From NCBI GenBank assembly GCA_017551165.1, contig JAFZMO010000125.1, positions 1-35,441 on the forward strand: 35,441 nucleotides of DNA. Direction: 5' to 3'. Source of the stretch: Lachnospiraceae bacterium (GTDB lineage: Bacteria; Bacillota; Clostridia; Lachnospirales; Lachnospiraceae). The first letter of the stretch is position 1. Every line of letters starts with the position of its first letter. The notes beneath the pieces are model-generated. The model was not told the origin of the DNA and did not search any database. It saw only the letters and a list, made by a program, of their open reading frames with translations. The translations under genes were made by a program, and so were the position numbers. This document shows, piece by piece, positions 14,877-21,685 of this stretch.

Positions 14877-16373
14877 ATGGAGAAATTCTATCTGGAAGTG
14901 CCGGGGATCGCCCGGAAGGACGAAGCGCTCGCGTACATCAATGAGTTCTACGAGTACGGCTCGAAGATCAACGGCGCGGGCGGGCTCAATCATTTTCCGG
15001 ACGACTATGAGGCGTGGCTTCGGATGACCGAGGCGCGCAATGTGATGGAGCCAAACGAGCACAAGGTGCCGGCGAGGGAGTATTTCTTTGTCCGCGAGTC
15101 GGACAACAGGATCGTCGGCATGATCAACATCCGCACCGCACTCAACGAGCGGATGGCCACGTACGGCGGCCACATCGGCTACAGCATCCGCCCGACGGAG
15201 CGGGGCAAGGGCTACAACAAGATCAATCTGTACCTGGCGCTCAAGGTGCTCAACCGCTATGGGATCGAGACCGCGCTTTTGGACGCCGACCTCGACAATC
15301 CCGCGTCGTGGAGGACGATGGAGGCGCTCGGGGGCGTGCGCGTGAGAGTGCATTTTGAGGAAGAGCAGAACAAGGAACTCGTGGATTACACCATCGACGT
15401 GCGCAAAGCGCTTGCGGAGCACGAAGAGTTTGAGGAGCAGGTCGCGGGGTTTCGGCTGGAGACGGAGCGGCTTGTCCTTCGGCAAATGACGATGGACGAC
15501 TTCGACGCGCTGTACGCTGTGCTCGGCGATGACGAGATCATGTCGCACTATCCATACGCATTCGATGAAGGTCGTGTGCGCGATTGGATTAAACGCAACA
15601 TGGACCGCTATCAGAAATACGGCTACGGGCTGTGGGCGGTGTGCCGAAAGGACACCGGCGAGATGATCGGCGACTGCGGCCTGACGCTGCAGAACATCGA
15701 CGGCTCGTGGCTTCCGGAGATCGGCTACCACATTCGCGCCGATCAGCAGCACAAGGGATACGCGAAGGAGGCAGCGGCGGCCGTGCGCGACTGGGCGTGG
15801 GCCGAGACGTCGTACCCCGCGCTCTACTCGTACTGCAAATACACGAACATCGCGTCCTACAGGACCGCGGAGGCCATCGGCATGCGCTTCGAGCGCGAGT
15901 ACCCCGACGAGGCGAACGGCACAACGCACGTGTCGGTCATCGAGCGTCGCGGGGTCGAGCGGTGCGAGGACCGCGAGTGGCTCCTCTCGGAGGCTGCCTA
16001 CAGGCTCTACGCGCCGTGCATGTACGAGCCGACCTACGAAAAGTACGTTGCCGAGATGGAGCAGTTCTCGGCAACTCCTGCGACCGAGATCTACGTGTAC
16101 CGCACCGTGAATTACACGGTCGGAATGCTCGTGTTCCGCAGGAAGGGAACCGAGGCGGAGATCGAGGGGATCGCCGTCGATCCGGTCTGCCGCGTCTGCG
16201 GGATCGGTCGGAAAATGATCACCTCCGCCGCACAGCTCGCCGGCATCACCGCATGGTACGCCGAGACCGACGCGGACGCGGTGGAATTCTACAGCAGGAG
16301 TGGATTTGCCGTCGAGGAAGAGGTGAAGGAGTACCCGAACGGGACGGTGACGCGGTATCACTGCAGGCTGTAG
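14877..16373 (+). CDS. Protein with three GNAT acetyltransferase domains
   Basis: A 498-residue chain in which three acetyltransferase domains follow one another. Domain 1 (about 1-185): YFFVRESDNRIVGMINIR, GYSIRPTERGKGYNKI, DADLDNPASWRTMEALGG. Domain 2 (about 190-358), RimJ/RimL-like: LETERLVLRQMTMDDFDALYAVL, EIGYHIRADQQHKGYAKEAA, TNIASYRTAEAIGMRFEREY. Domain 3 (about 360-498): EIEGIAVDPVCRVCGIGRKMI, then DADAVEFYSRSGF. Domain 1 keeps RGKGYN and domain 3 VCGIGRKM as acetyl-CoA loops; in domain 2 the equivalent is HKGYAKEA. All three may thus be active. Domain 2 suggests N-terminal acetylation of proteins, but substrates are unknown. Only 11 nt separate it from gpmI, so it is in the same transcript. 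No internal ribosome binding sites seen. Confidence 0.88.
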   Translation: MEKFYLEVPGIARKDEALAYINEFYEYGSKINGAGGLNHFPDDYEAWLRMTEARNVMEPNEHKVPAREYFFVRESDNRIVGMINIRTALNERMATYGGHIGYSIRPTERGKGYNKINLYLALKVLNRYGIETALLDADLDNPASWRTMEALGGVRVRVHFEEEQNKELVDYTIDVRKALAEHEEFEEQVAGFRLETERLVLRQMTMDDFDALYAVLGDDEIMSHYPYAFDEGRVRDWIKRNMDRYQKYGYGLWAVCRKDTGEMIGDCGLTLQNIDGSWLPEIGYHIRADQQHKGYAKEAAAAVRDWAWAETSYPALYSYCKYTNIASYRTAEAIGMRFEREYPDEANGTTHVSVIERRGVERCEDREWLLSEAAYRLYAPCMYEPTYEKYVAEMEQFSATPATEIYVYRTVNYTVGMLVFRRKGTEAEIEGIAVDPVCRVCGIGRKMITSAAQLAGITAWYAETDADAVEFYSRSGFAVEEEVKEYPNGTVTRYHCRL

Positions 16374-16440
16374 ACCTGATCGCGAAAACCGCAATATCAC
16401 TGAGGACTACAACTGTAGAATAAAGAGGGGGAATACGAAA

Positions 16441-17385
16441 ATGAGAATAGCGATCATTTCCGACATCCACGGGAACTACCCGGCGCTCGCCGCGGTCCTC
16501 GCGGATGCGAAGAAGCAGGGCATTCATGGCTACGTTTTCGCCGGCGACTACTGCCTGAGCGGGCCGTACATGAACGAGTGCCTTGCAGCGGTCCGGGCGA
16601 TCCCGGGCGCATATATCATCCGCGGCAACGAGGAGAATTATCTGGAGCGTCTGATCGGAGCCGACCAAACGAAGTGGACGGACGGTCAGATGCAGATCTC
16701 GTATTACAGCTATCGGATCATGCCGAAGGAGAATCTCGATTACCTGATGGCGCTGCCGTACACGATCGACATCGAGTGTAACGGAGTTCCGATCCACATC
16801 GCGCATGATCGGTCGGCATTTCTCGGCAATGAGATCGACGGCGATCATTGGCGATCCTCAAGCCTCGCGGAGAAGTACGCCGGGCGCACGGTCACGCAGG
16901 AGCAGCTTGGCGAGGACATCCGCCGTGCCAACGATGGCGACGGGCTGTTGCAGGAGAAGCTTAAGAGCATGGCTGCCGGCGTGTACATCTTCGGACACAC
17001 GCACGTGCAGTGGCACTACCGCTCGAAGGACGGGCGCATCGTGCTGATCAACCCGGGCGCCTGCGGACTGCCCCTCGATTGTCAACCCGGAACGGTGCCG
17101 TACGCGGTGCTTGAGGTGACGGACGACGGTGAGGTTACAGTCGATGAGCGGCGCGTGCCGTGGGACCTTGAGGGCTACGTGAAAACACTGATGGAGAGCT
17201 CGCAGTACACCGGGGCGCGAGTCTGGACCGAGGTAATCCGCCGCGAGCTGTTGACGGGCCGCGAGCAGCTGATCTTCTTCCTGCGGTTCGCGGAAGAATA
17301 CGCACAGAGCTTCGGCGATGAGCGCAGGCCGTACGCCATCGACACCTGGGAGAAGGCGTACGAGCTGTGGAGCGCACAGGAATGA
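16441..17385 (+). CDS. Calcineurin-like metallophosphoesterase (predicted phosphodiesterase)
   Basis: A 314-residue enzyme. The two-metal centre is complete: AIISDIHGNYPAL (8-12), FAGDYCLSGP (near 35), IRGNEENYL (near 61), IHIAHDRS, FGHTHVQWHY, and VLINPGACGLPLD. This set matches the YfcE-like predicted phosphodiesterases. They split phosphodiesters such as cyclic or dinucleotides, although natural substrates are mostly unknown. About 80 residues follow the catalytic domain, from VTVDERRVPWDLEGYVKTLM onwards, and are helical. GAGGGGG lies about 10 nt before the ATG. The 67-nt gap from the previous gene holds no strong promoter or terminator. Confidence 0.9.
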   Translation: MRIAIISDIHGNYPALAAVLADAKKQGIHGYVFAGDYCLSGPYMNECLAAVRAIPGAYIIRGNEENYLERLIGADQTKWTDGQMQISYYSYRIMPKENLDYLMALPYTIDIECNGVPIHIAHDRSAFLGNEIDGDHWRSSSLAEKYAGRTVTQEQLGEDIRRANDGDGLLQEKLKSMAAGVYIFGHTHVQWHYRSKDGRIVLINPGACGLPLDCQPGTVPYAVLEVTDDGEVTVDERRVPWDLEGYVKTLMESSQYTGARVWTEVIRRELLTGREQLIFFLRFAEEYAQSFGDERRPYAIDTWEKAYELWSAQE

Positions 17386-17406
17386 AACGGAGAAGGAGGA
17401 AAAACA

Positions 17407-17688
17407 ATGTCTTTGGAAAATGAATTTTGCGTACCGTTCAGAAAAAAGGTGATCTATCGGGATCCGGAGTACGACATGGCGGAGCAGGAGCAGGCAAAGA
17501 TCCAGGCTGCTCTGGAGATGTCGCGCAAGATGCGCGAGGCAGCGGCGAATCCTACGCCGGGACCGATGCCGACACAGCCGATGGCACCGGCAGCAGGCGA
17601 ACTCAAGATCCCGAATTTCTGCCCGAAGTGCGGCAGACCGTCGGGCGGATATCGCTTCTGCGGCGGTTGCGGAAATCGGTTGGCATAG
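17407..17688 (+). CDS. Zinc-ribbon protein ending at an in-frame amber codon
   Basis: A 93-residue product as read to the first stop. It has a helical, charged N-terminal half (EYDMAEQEQAKIQAALEMSRKMREA), a Pro/Ala-rich linker and a zinc ribbon FCPKCGRPSGGYRFCGGCGNRLA (CxxC...CxxC). GAAGGAGG precedes the ATG by about 8 nt, and the gene follows the phosphoesterase by 21 nt. The TAG at 17686-17688 is followed in the same frame by 32 sense codons of plausible protein (see next entry). The gene may therefore be a recent nonsense mutant, or be read through. Function unknown; zinc ribbons of this sort often serve protein-protein or nucleic acid contacts. Confidence 0.75.
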   Translation: MSLENEFCVPFRKKVIYRDPEYDMAEQEQAKIQAALEMSRKMREAAANPTPGPMPTQPMAPAAGELKIPNFCPKCGRPSGGYRFCGGCGNRLA

Positions 17689-17787
17689 AAGATTGATGTC
17701 AACGGCGACACTGCGGATCCGCTGTTCGCGTATCTCGCGACGGAGATGACCGAGGTGCGCAAGGCTGTGGAGGAGCTGCTCGGCTGA
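17689..17787 (+). pseudogene. In-frame continuation of the zinc-ribbon gene beyond an amber stop
   Basis: Directly after TAG the same frame continues with KIDVNGDTADPLFAYLATEM and TEVRKAVEELLG and then a TGA (17785-17787). The composition is protein-like: an amphipathic helix and GC-rich third positions like the neighbouring genes. There is no start codon or ribosome binding site of its own. The ancestral product was probably about 126 residues. Inference: point mutation to TAG, or a stop suppressed in vivo; a sequencing error is a third possibility. Confidence 0.65.
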
Positions 17788-17851
17788 TCGCCGCAGCGCT
17801 GCGGACTGCGAGCTTAAGAGAGGCTTGCGTGAAAACTGAACACAACAAAAG

Positions 17852-17892
17852 AACCGCTTGCGGAGAACTCAAGTCTCCGTAAGCGGTTTATT
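17852..17892. terminator. Bidirectional terminator between convergent genes
   Basis: A 15-bp stem: AACCGCTTGCGGAGA (17852-17866) pairs with TCTCCGTAAGCGGTT (17874-17888), one G-T pair, 7-nt loop. A-rich before and T-rich after, so it can stop transcripts from both the zinc-ribbon gene and the convergent membrane-protein gene. Confidence 0.88.
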
Positions 17893-17958
17893 CATGCACA
17901 ATGTTGTATGTGGTGGCATTGTTGCATTTTTCGAAAAACGCCCGCCTTCAGCAGGGGA

Positions 17959-18810
17959 TCACGACTGCGTCTCGAACGTCTTCCGCGTTGTGCGCAGCGC
18001 ATGCATCTCCAGCAGCGTGTTGACCACGCCGGCGATGAACGTGAAGGCGAGGCTTACGTACATCCAGTAAATGTATGCCGAAAGGTATTCGGGTGTGTCC
18101 ATGACGACGCTGTAGCCCCAATACCTGCGGTTGTCCGCCTGCGCAAGCTTGATGTTGACAAAGCAACCGAAGCCGACCGAAAGGATTGTGAGAACACAGA
18201 AGATCTTCCAATAGAGCGTCCACTGACGGCTCGCCTTGTGATATCTCGGAAGGCAGAGCTCCGACATGGACTCGCAATAGTACTTGATGAGCAAAATGTC
18301 GACAATGCCGCCCGCGAGCGAGATGATCGGGCTGCTTACGAAGATCTCGACGCCCGTGAGAACGACGGACGCGATACCGTAATTGGCTGCCTTTCGGAAG
18401 CTCGGCAGGATACCGGCCAGTTCATGAAGCGCGTAGACCACTCCTGTGAAGAGGAGGAACGTTATCACCTGGATCGCGACAAGGCCCCACTTGAGGAACG
18501 TGGTCAAGTCCTCGAACGTGGTCTCCTCCATAGTTTCCTTGATATAGCTGTTTATGGCGGCGGCCTCAATGATGCCCACAATGAACGCCAGGGCCACTGC
18601 GATCAGCATGAGCAGACGCACCTTGTAAATCTGCTTGATCGGAGCGATCGACTTAAGGTGTCGTCTCGTCTCCTCAACCTGCGGCGGTGTGAGGACCGTC
18701 TCCACTTGCCCGTCTTCGTACATGCTCGGATCGTACAGGACTTCCTCACCGCATACGGGACAGTTCATCAAACCGTCCTTAAATGTAGCACCACAACTCT
18801 TGCAACGCAT
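17959..18810 (-). CDS. Zinc-ribbon membrane protein of unknown function
   Basis: A 283-residue protein. Seen: an N-terminal zinc ribbon, MRCKSCGATFKDGLMNCPVC (Cys3, Cys6, Cys17, Cys20), a soluble linker of about 45 residues, and then about six hydrophobic segments (LLMLIAVALAFIVGII, WGLVAIQVITFLLFTGVVYA, YGIASVVLTGVEIFVSS, IFCVLTILSVGFGCFV, YWMYVSLAFTFIAGVVNTLL). GGAGGT lies 7 nt before the chosen ATG; a longer upstream frame runs into the promoter and is rejected. Strong promoter of its own. It is divergent from the sigma factor gene, so it could be a regulated partner or a membrane-bound anti-sigma, but nothing in its sequence proves this. Confidence 0.85.
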   Translation of the reverse strand: MRCKSCGATFKDGLMNCPVCGEEVLYDPSMYEDGQVETVLTPPQVEETRRHLKSIAPIKQIYKVRLLMLIAVALAFIVGIIEAAAINSYIKETMEETTFEDLTTFLKWGLVAIQVITFLLFTGVVYALHELAGILPSFRKAANYGIASVVLTGVEIFVSSPIISLAGGIVDILLIKYYCESMSELCLPRYHKASRQWTLYWKIFCVLTILSVGFGCFVNIKLAQADNRRYWGYSVVMDTPEYLSAYIYWMYVSLAFTFIAGVVNTLLEMHALRTTRKTFETQS

Positions 18811-18878
18811 AATATATACCTCCATCCCCCTGAAAACCGGACGCCACGGCGGCGCTCCGCAGTAAATTCTTTCCAACG

Positions 18879-18907
18879 ATAATACCATATGTAAATTGAA
18901 ATGTCAA
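18879..18907 (-). promoter_or_regulatory. Sigma-A promoter of the zinc-ribbon membrane protein
   Basis: Minus strand: perfect TTGACA (18907-18902), 17-bp spacer, TATTAT (18884-18879) with TGG just before it. Upstream is GTAAATATTATTGACATT, nearly the same as at the promoter at 23127-23155 (GTAAATGCTATTGACATT). Confidence 0.88.
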
Positions 18908-18926
18908 TAATATTTACCACAAACAA

Positions 18927-18935
18927 TGGTATAAT
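18927..18935 (+). promoter_or_regulatory. Extended -10 promoter of the sigma factor gene
   Basis: TGGTATAAT with no good -35; it points towards the sigma gene, leaving a leader of about 73 nt. Lies back-to-back with the strong minus-strand promoter, about 20 bp away, so the two may compete or share a regulator. Confidence 0.6.
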
Positions 18936-19014
18936 ATTTTCAAAACCTTCCTAACCTTCGGCGGACTTGCGCCACTATAGGGGTGAAAGCTTTCAAAGAC
19001 TGTGAGGAATCACA

Positions 19015-20559
19015 ATGACTAAGGAACAGATGGAACAGATCGTGCTGGCGAACATGCAGAAGATTTATCTGTACTGCGTGCGCAGGCTCGGAAATGCAAC
19101 GGACGCCGAGGATGTGGCGTCGGAAGTGACCGTGGAGCTGCTCAGCTCATTTTCCAAAGTGAAGGATGACAGGGCCGCGCTCGGATATGTGTGGGCCGTC
19201 GCGGACAATTTGTGCAAGAACTACTGGAGAAGGGCCGAACGGTACGGGACCGTGGAGATCCCGGAGGATTACGTCGGAATGCAGCAGATTACCGTGGAGG
19301 AGGACATGATCCACAGCGAGGACATCTCGCTGCTGCGGAGGGAACTGGCGCTCCTAAGCGAAACGTATCGCGAGGTCATGATCGGGCACTACATCCGGCA
19401 GGAGAGTTGCGGGGAGATCGCGCGCAGGCTTGGGATCTCACAGACCAATGTCAAGCAGTATCTGTTCGAAGGAAGAAAGAAGGTAAAACAAGGTATGGAT
19501 AAGCAGAGAGAATACGGTGTCTACAGTTACGCACCCGAAAAATTCACATTTAACTTCTGGGGAGACAATTCCACCGGATACTGGGAACTCTTCGAGAGAA
19601 AGCTCCCGGGCAACATCATGCTGTCGATATGGGACAGCCCCAAGACCATGGAGGAGCTGAGCACGGATGTCGGCGTTGCCGTGCCGTACCTGGAAGAGGA
19701 GGTCGCGAAGCTTGAGGAGTTCAAGCTCCTGATCAAGAAGGGCGGCCGCTACCACAGCGGGCTCGTGATCTACGATAGGGCGTTTGACGACGCCGTCCGC
19801 GAGTCGGCGCGCGCCGTGATCAAGGACAACATCGATTTCATCAAGGCGGCAGTGGAGAAGGGCAAGAGCCTGCTGCCGGAGACTGACTATCAGTGCTATC
19901 AGGACGATGAGAACACGCGCGGATGGTTCATCCTCACGCTCATCCTCTGGGAGGCCGTACAGCAGTCGGAGTCGAAAATGAAGACGCGCCTTACGTTCCC
20001 GCTGTTGGCGAACGGTTACAAGGGCTACGTGATGGGCTTGCGTGGGGAAAATCAGCTCGCAATGTCGGGCATTTACGGTATGTACTCCCTGGATAAGGGT
20101 TACATGCGTATTCTGAATTACAACGTGCTGACGGACAAGGTGGTAAATCCTTTCGAGTCCGGCGCGAGGGGCGTGTTCTGCGCCTGCGAGGATCGTCTCG
20201 GCGAGACGGCGCAGCTTGAGAAGCTCACCGACATGCTTGAGAGACAGATCGTTCACGTCGAGGACGGCAAGATCTGCCCGAACTACGCGGAGATCTCCAA
20301 CAAGGACTACGAGGGACTCATGAAGCAGCTTGCGGCCGAGATCGACACGGTGGCTGCGCTCACCGCCCAGGTGCGCGACAAGGCGGCTGACATCCTTGCG
20401 AGCCGCGTGCCCAAGGAGCATACGGACGCCCGCGAGATCGGCAGCATCGTCTCGATGTGGTCCCTCCTGGAAAATGCGGCTTCCGCCATTCTGGAGACCG
20501 GCTACCTCACCAAGGGCACCCCGGCCCAGAACCTCACCACATTTTATTTCAAAAACTAA
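19015..20559 (+). CDS. ECF-type sigma factor with long winged-helix-containing extension
   Basis: A 514-residue protein, about three times a normal ECF sigma factor. Region 2 lies at about 12-78 (IYLYCVRRLGNATDAEDVASEV, GYVWAVADNLCKNYWRR). Region 4 lies at about 105-162 (LRRELALLSETYREVMIGHY, GEIARRLGISQTNVKQYLFEGRKKV, a full helix-turn-helix). The remaining 350 residues include a winged helix at about 200-255 (NIMLSIWDSPKTMEELSTDV, VPYLEEEVAKLEEFKLLIKKGGRYH). A larger domain follows, with FPLLANGYKGYVMGLRGEN and a helical end. Family knowledge: ECF sigmas with C-terminal extensions use them in place of a separate anti-sigma. Inference: the extension senses a ligand and controls the sigma core or adds DNA contacts. 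Start has GAGG 7 nt upstream. Confidence 0.88.
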   Translation: MTKEQMEQIVLANMQKIYLYCVRRLGNATDAEDVASEVTVELLSSFSKVKDDRAALGYVWAVADNLCKNYWRRAERYGTVEIPEDYVGMQQITVEEDMIHSEDISLLRRELALLSETYREVMIGHYIRQESCGEIARRLGISQTNVKQYLFEGRKKVKQGMDKQREYGVYSYAPEKFTFNFWGDNSTGYWELFERKLPGNIMLSIWDSPKTMEELSTDVGVAVPYLEEEVAKLEEFKLLIKKGGRYHSGLVIYDRAFDDAVRESARAVIKDNIDFIKAAVEKGKSLLPETDYQCYQDDENTRGWFILTLILWEAVQQSESKMKTRLTFPLLANGYKGYVMGLRGENQLAMSGIYGMYSLDKGYMRILNYNVLTDKVVNPFESGARGVFCACEDRLGETAQLEKLTDMLERQIVHVEDGKICPNYAEISNKDYEGLMKQLAAEIDTVAALTAQVRDKAADILASRVPKEHTDAREIGSIVSMWSLLENAASAILETGYLTKGTPAQNLTTFYFKN

Positions 20560-20587
20560 AACACGTACGTATATACGGACGAAACAT

Positions 20588-20614
20588 AAAAACGCCTCGG
20601 ATCGAGGCGTTTTT
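20588..20614 (+). terminator. Intrinsic terminator after the sigma gene
   Basis: A perfect 12-bp stem AAAAACGCCTCG/CGAGGCGTTTTT with a GAT loop. Works in both directions because of the A and T runs. Confidence 0.93.
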
Positions 20615-20619
20615 ATTGT

Positions 20620-20646
20620 GTGACAGGGGGACGATTCTTTTGTCAC
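20620..20646. repeat. REP-like palindromic repeat, copy 4
   Basis: A 27-nt copy GTGACAGGGGGACGATTC...GTCAC, differing by one base from copy 3 (read in reverse). It sits between two terminators, 60 nt after the sigma gene stop. Confidence 0.88.
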
Positions 20647-20661
20647 ATTACAGCACCAGGG

Positions 20662-20690
20662 AGGCGGTCTCTTAGCGGAGACCGCCTTTT
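20662..20690 (+). terminator. Second terminator-like hairpin
   Basis: A perfect 10-bp stem AGGCGGTCTC/GAGACCGCCT with a 6-nt loop, followed by TTTT. With the one at 20588 it brackets the repeat copy; the pair insulates the AT-richer toxin-antitoxin region from the sigma gene. Confidence 0.75.
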
Positions 20691-20910
20691 GGCAGAGAAA
20701 GTGGGAGAATCAGCAATAGTAAACAAAATCCAGGCGTCATTTTCTACGAAAGCGAGGGGAATATAGGAACAACTGCGAAAGTCAATCGCGAATGCATAGA
20801 ATCGAAAGGTGGTATCTCGTATAGTTCGTCAATAGATTCCGGGAAGGGGATTTGGTATGATTTATGCGGAGTTTGCAGCGGAAAATCAGTATCGGTACTG
20901 TGGTTTGTGC

Positions 20911-20938
20911 TTGACAAATGCAAGCGGTGTGATAGTAT
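20911..20938 (+). promoter_or_regulatory. Promoter of the toxin-antitoxin operon
   Basis: Perfect TTGACA (20911-20916), 16-bp spacer, TAGTAT (20933-20938). The 220 bases before it (20691-20910) hold no gene I can support; one frame is open but lacks a start codon. Confidence 0.75.
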
Positions 20939-20942
20939 AAAA

Positions 20943-20956
20943 GTGGGACATCCCAC
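20943..20956. promoter_or_regulatory. Palindromic operator at the toxin-antitoxin promoter
   Basis: GTGGGA-CA-TCCCAC, a perfect 6-bp inverted repeat, begins 5 bases after the -10 box, overlapping the expected transcription start. Family knowledge: antitoxins usually repress their own promoters at such sites. Inference: this is the antitoxin's operator. Confidence 0.6.
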
Positions 20957-20982
20957 AATGTACTTTTGCAGGAGGTGATAGC

Positions 20983-21231
20983 ATGAGCGTTACAGTTCGA
21001 GAATACGATGCAAAAATCGATTCCAAAAGGAGAGTTACTTTGCGCAACACGAAATTTGAGTATTACCACGTAAAAGAAATGTCCGATGGGGTTATTGTCC
21101 TTGAACCGAGAGAACTGACGGTTCCGTTCAGCGTATCTGCCAACACGCTCGCGATGATGGATAGGGCTATGGAGAATTTGAAACGGGGAGAAGTATCTGA
21201 GCCGGTTGATCTTTCGGAGTTTGAGGAGTGA
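20983..21231 (+). CDS. Putative antitoxin
   Basis: An 82-residue protein. Seen: MSVTVREYDAKIDSKRRVTL, then YYHVKEMSDGVIVLEPREL. This resembles the swapped-hairpin fold of AbrB/MazE-type DNA-binding proteins (strand-loop-strand with KRRVTLR and a GVIVLEP strand). A helical acidic C-terminus (MMDRAMENLKRGEVSEPVDLSEFEE) follows, as toxin-binding tails often are. Perfect ribosome binding site GGAGGTGAT 6 nt before the ATG. It lies 3 nt upstream of a RelE-like gene, in the usual antitoxin-first order. Role given mainly by size, order and partner; family assignment moderate. Confidence 0.78.
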   Translation: MSVTVREYDAKIDSKRRVTLRNTKFEYYHVKEMSDGVIVLEPRELTVPFSVSANTLAMMDRAMENLKRGEVSEPVDLSEFEE

Positions 21232-21234
21232 GGT

Positions 21235-21603
21235 ATGTTTACAATTCGATTGGGAGTTCCGGAGATGAGAGAATTCTGGAATAAACTCAAGAATAAGGTT
21301 ACGTCGGGGAAATCCGGCAAGGACGAACAGAGACTCTATCGGAAAATAGGAAAGGCAATGAAGCTGCTTTCCGGTAATCCCAAACATCCCGGACTGGAGT
21401 CTCATTGTGTAAATGCACTTTCCAATCGGTATGGAAAGAAAGTATGGGAATCTTATCTCGAGAACAATACGCCGGCTGCAGGTCGCATGTTTTGGATATA
21501 CGGACCGGAGCAAGGTGAAATCACGATCATCGGACTAGAACCGCATCCAAACGATAAGGGGACGGCGTATGACAGGGTTACGCTTTCTTCTGCGGGGAAG
21601 TGA
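21235..21603 (+). CDS. RelE/ParE-superfamily-like toxin
   Basis: A 122-residue basic protein. Seen: long N-terminal helices (MREFWNKLKNKV, RLYRKIGKAMKLLSGNPKHPGLESH), then a beta sheet with VWESYLENNTPAAGRMFWIYG, GEITIIGLEPHP and a closing GTAYDRVTLS. This order, including NPKHPGL...H and the ENNTPAAGRMFW arginine strand, fits RelE-like mRNA-interferase toxins in which basic residues on the sheet act on ribosome-bound mRNA. Start codon 3 nt after the antitoxin stop, with GGAGTGAGG just upstream inside the antitoxin's end. Strong terminator follows. Activity is inferred, not shown. Confidence 0.78.
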   Translation: MFTIRLGVPEMREFWNKLKNKVTSGKSGKDEQRLYRKIGKAMKLLSGNPKHPGLESHCVNALSNRYGKKVWESYLENNTPAAGRMFWIYGPEQGEITIIGLEPHPNDKGTAYDRVTLSSAGK

Positions 21604-21637
21604 ATTTTTCGGTAGAATAAGTGAATCATAGCAAAGG

Positions 21638-21669
21638 AAAGAAGACACGCCGTGGGACGTGTCTTCTTT
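21638..21669. terminator. Bidirectional terminator between convergent genes
   Basis: A perfect 12-bp stem AAAGAAGACACG/CGTGTCTTCTTT with an 8-nt loop, between the toxin gene and the convergent secreted-protein gene. Confidence 0.9.
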
Positions 21670-21685
21670 GTAGTTTATGGTTTGA

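Noticed and set aside
14832-16400. 522-codon minus-strand frame opposite the triple acetyltransferase
   Set aside because: Shadow of a gene with three recognisable domains; no ribosome binding site or promoter.
20674-20980. About 100 open codons on the plus strand before the antitoxin gene (reading ...FYESEGNIGTTAKVN...)
   Set aside because: No start codon in a usable place, and it passes through a good promoter and palindrome. At most a gene remnant.
20782-21513. 243-codon minus-strand frame over the toxin-antitoxin genes
   Set aside because: Antisense to a coherent toxin-antitoxin pair with a promoter and perfect ribosome binding site; no family features.
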